A DNA stretch of 7,539 nucleotides from Deltaproteobacteria bacterium (GTDB taxonomy: Bacteria > Desulfobacterota > Desulfobacteria > Desulfobacterales > JAFDFH01), in NCBI GenBank assembly GCA_019309945.1, contig JAFDFH010000118.1, positions 1-7,539 on the forward strand, written 5' to 3'. The notes beneath the pieces were generated by a model. The model did no database searches, was not told the origin of the DNA, and saw nothing but the letters and a program-made list of their open reading frames with translations. Within the stretch, counting starts at the first letter, position 1, and every line of letters starts with the position of its first letter. The position numbers and the translations under genes were made by a program. Positions 6,263-7,539 of this stretch are shown piece by piece.

Positions 6263-6673
6263 CTATCTATCGTTTTTGAGCTGTTTGATTTCATGCAGAA
6301 GCTGGATGAACTCTTTTGATTTTAGATAACGGTCAATTGTACTCTGATAATCAACCCAATTTTTCCATAAATCACGCCAGGTTTCATTGTGCCAGTAACA
6401 ATCCGGATCTCCCCCTCCTTTAAGATGTTCAATGTAGTCAATATATTCTTCCGAGCAGCTTTCACAAAAGCGGTAGGGTACCCGCAGTTTCAGGTCGTGT
6501 TCTCTGTCGCGGCGGCCCATACCAATCTGTGTGCCGCATTTTGCACATTTTGAGGCGCAATGGGTGCAATGAAAGACCTTCTGAACGGCCAATATTTTAC
6601 GCTTACGGATTAACGCAGTTTTTTTGTTTTCGGCAAGCTGAAGCTTGTTATCAATGGATATGATATCAGCCAT
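6263..6673 (-). CDS. Conserved Cys-rich (zinc-ribbon-like) protein in operon with tatA
   Basis: The 136-residue soluble protein has no recognised function. A cysteine cluster reads HCTHCASKCAKC (C36, C39, C43, C46), followed by FCESC (C70, C73) and C92. The paired CxxC motifs suggest one or two bound zinc ions. The C-terminal third (95-136) is rich in aromatic and charged residues (WRDLWKNWVDYQ, 99-110) and is probably helical. It lacks a signal peptide and membrane segments. ATG 6671-6673 has TAAGG 8 nt upstream. The stop is 9 nt from tatA, so the pair is one operon; a link to Tat export or to maturing Tat substrates is inference from context. The promoter is probably at 6971-6999, about 290 nt away. 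A fold-back element lies 16 nt before the start codon. I recall similar proteins beside tatA in related bacteria, unverified. Confidence 0.8.
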   Translation of the reverse strand: MADIISIDNKLQLAENKKTALIRKRKILAVQKVFHCTHCASKCAKCGTQIGMGRRDREHDLKLRVPYRFCESCSEEYIDYIEHLKGGGDPDCYWHNETWRDLWKNWVDYQSTIDRYLKSKEFIQLLHEIKQLKNDR

Positions 6674-6689
6674 GGCATAAACCTTACCT

Positions 6690-6832
6690 AGTGCCCATCC
6701 CGAAACGGTCTTTTTGTCCGATCTCTACGTTATGCTCAAAATTTTATCCTCGAAATATCAACTATATGCCTGCGGTAAAATTTTTCGCATGCCTTGATCT
6801 CGAACAAAAATCCTCGTTTCCGGACGGACACT
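6690..6832 (+). mobile_element. Fold-back MITE-like element, copy 3 (variant termini, 143 bp)
   Basis: The ends are AGTGCCCATCCCGAAACG (left) and AGTGTCCGTCCGGAAACG (right, reverse-complemented), and a 4-bp direct repeat ACCT flanks them (6686-6689 and 6833-6836). The interior aligns along its whole length with copy 1: TTTTTG, ATGCTCAAA, TCCTC, TAAAATTTT and GAACAAAAAT blocks occur in the same order and spacing. The outer about 13 bases are unrelated to copy 1. The whole unit folds back on itself, including a central AATAT...ATATG stem. It lies within the likely 5' leader of the Cys-rich gene/tatA operon. Confidence 0.8.
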
Positions 6833-6836
6833 ACCT

Positions 6837-7118
6837 ATCAACCTGGGAAAGCGCCGTCTTCAGCCAAACAAGATTTCATCTCCTGATAAAGAGATCTAAT
6901 TTATATCCTTTTACGGCTCATTTTAAGAAGGCGTTCGCAACAGATGAACCTACCTTATGTAAACAAAATTAGTATAACACCGATGGGTTAATGTGTCAAT
7001 ATTTTACCGGCGAATGCAGGCATCCGATATTTAGAACACAGCGATGAAACTCGTGGCGCCTTCGGCCGGGATAAATTCGAATACCAGATGATAACATTGT
7101 CAAAACAAACCCAAAATT
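6837..7118. other. Gene-free region containing the leftward tat operon promoter
   Basis: I find no supported gene here on either strand. A 33-codon frame on the minus strand (about 6993-7094) lacks a ribosome site. The only feature I can support is the leftward promoter at 6971-6999; it would place a leader of about 290 nt, including repeat copy 3, ahead of the Cys-rich gene. Confidence 0.5.
6971..6999 (-). promoter_or_regulatory. Sigma70-type promoter for the Cys-rich gene/tatA operon
   Basis: On the minus strand the sequence reads TTGACA (6994-6999), a 17-bp spacer and TATACT (6971-6976): a perfect -35, ideal spacing and a 5-of-6 -10 box. Transcription would start near 6964 and run left through repeat copy 3 into the Cys-rich gene. 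It is the best promoter match noticed in the window. Confidence 0.7.
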
Positions 7119-7146
7119 GGGGAAAATAGCAGTTTTCGTTCAGGCA
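7119..7146 (-). repeat. 28-bp inverted repeat, right arm (partner 151-178)
   Basis: This is the reverse complement of 151-178 at 27 of 28 positions. Its inner half overlaps the first 16 bases of the 70-bp tandem repeat unit. The flanking sequences do not give a matching target duplication with the left arm. Confidence 0.75.
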
Positions 7147-7270
7147 CTATCTATGACTTGTAAAGCTAATGCAGCCATGATAACCTGGCGTTGACAGGTT
7201 AGTTTTCGTTCAGGCACTATCTATGACTTGTAAAGCTAATGCAGCCATGATAACCTGGCGTTGACAGGTT
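7131..7270 (+). repeat. Exact 70-bp tandem duplication
   Basis: Bases 7131-7200 and 7201-7270 are identical at all 70 positions and directly adjacent; identity stops at once on either side. Each unit starts with AGTTTTCGTTCAGGCA, taken from the inverted repeat, and ends with an AACCTG-GCGTTGA-CAGGTT hairpin that also holds a TTGACA. The perfect identity implies a recent duplication. It lies 91 bp before the start codon of the MetE/UROD-like gene, so it may alter that gene's leader or promoter. Confidence 0.95.
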
Positions 7271-7361
7271 CTCACAGAAAAATGTGAACGGTCGCAGGAT
7301 TAAAGAATCTGTGGTTACAATCCGGTAAAAATCCATGATGCAAAAGAAAGGAGACGGCGCG

Positions 7362-7539
7362 ATGCCCCATAACTTTCAGGCCAAATGCCTCCCCGTTTTG
7401 ATTGGCAGCCTTCCGCTGGATGATCATGAGGAAGCAATAAAACTCGTTTTAAAATATACACCTGAAATACCCATATGGGTTCAGTTGCCGGTTTTCAAAG
7501 AAGAAGGGATGATTGCGCAGTTCCTTCCAGGATTTCCCA
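7362..7539 (+). CDS. MetE/UROD-like (methionine synthase-type TIM-barrel) protein, N-terminal part
   Basis: The first 59 codons of a gene that runs off the window are visible. The product begins MPHNFQAKCLPVLIGSLPLD and has YTPEIPIWVQLPVF and QFLPGFP further on. The pattern IGSLP...YTPEIPIWxQLP...EGMxxQFLPG is the N-terminal strand-helix region of uncharacterised UROD/MetE-like proteins. These are related to cobalamin-independent methionine synthase and uroporphyrinogen decarboxylase and are frequent in anaerobes, where methyl-transfer roles are suspected. The zinc-binding His/Cys residues would lie beyond the window. ATG 7362 has AAGGAG 8 nt upstream (7348-7353). In-frame ATGs at 7335 and 7338 lie before that site and are less likely. 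Family assignment rests on recalled pattern, not a search. Confidence 0.72.
   Translation, partial: MPHNFQAKCLPVLIGSLPLDDHEEAIKLVLKYTPEIPIWVQLPVFKEEGMIAQFLPGFP

Noticed and set aside
5970..6329. 119-codon open frame on the plus strand
   Set aside because: Most of it is antisense to tatA and to the end of the Cys-rich gene, it starts with TTG, and its product has no recognisable domain.
6691..6972. 93-codon open frame on the plus strand
   Set aside because: Half of it is fold-back copy 3 and the rest covers the leftward promoter; it also resembles the chance frame in copy 1 because the repeats are related.
151..7146. A single 7-kb composite transposon bounded by the 28-bp inverted repeats
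   Set aside because: No transposase except an unrelated dead fragment, no target duplication, and the cargo includes housekeeping-type genes (ssb, tatA).
7131..7270. CRISPR array
   Set aside because: Two directly adjacent 70-bp identical units with no spacers are a tandem duplication, not repeats separated by unique spacers.
7185..7350. Cobalamin riboswitch upstream of the MetE/UROD-like gene
   Set aside because: Only the beginning is reminiscent; the conserved core and B12 box are not present, so it is kept as a question and not called as a feature.

Overview
The window looks like a chromosomal stretch from a deltaproteobacterium, most likely a Desulfobacterales-type anaerobe. That assignment comes from protein style recalled from memory: a PilZ protein with an RRSGxDRR/ERR-rich head, a DUF362-ferredoxin fusion, a Cys-rich protein joined to tatA, and a MetE/UROD-like protein. 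No rRNA or marker gene confirms it. Composition is moderately AT-rich and the intergenic DNA is unusually full of short repeats.

Layout from left to right. Bases 1-492 hold no protein gene on either strand that I can support, but contain a long perfect hairpin (51-98), one arm of a 28-bp repeat (151-178), a strong bidirectional terminator (198-230) and a 142-bp fold-back element with a target duplication (294-435). Next is a leftward two-gene unit: a PilZ-domain protein (655-1140) followed 15 bp later by a 48-residue basic protein (493-639) that reuses the PilZ protein's N-terminal motif. Bases 1141-1650 are intergenic and end in a second, decayed fold-back copy that abuts the start codon of a wrecked IS200/IS605 transposase gene (1651-1931). 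A zinc-type CDF transporter (1931-2821) and an EamA/DMT exporter (3040-3996) follow, both leftward. The gap between them carries one isolated end of the fold-back family.

The right half is more conventional. A DUF362 protein with two C-terminal [4Fe-4S] motifs (4218-5342) and ssb (5495-5920) run rightward. They converge on a leftward pair: a Cys-rich protein (6263-6673) and tatA (6071-6253), coupled by a 9-nt gap. A good sigma70-type promoter (6971-6999) faces this pair, and a third, divergent fold-back element (6690-6832, ACCT target duplication) sits between promoter and ribosome-binding site. The window ends with the other arm of the 28-bp repeat (7119-7146), an exact 70-bp tandem duplication (7131-7270) and the first 59 codons of a MetE/UROD-like protein (7362 onward).

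The genes do not form one pathway: they cover c-di-GMP sensing, metal efflux, metabolite export, an uncharacterised Fe-S protein, DNA replication/repair and Tat secretion. The most unusual content is the repeat layer. A family of about 143-bp fold-back elements has the same length and core but two different terminal inverted repeats, and shows paired changes on the two arms. The second notable item is the small PilZ-linked ORF.
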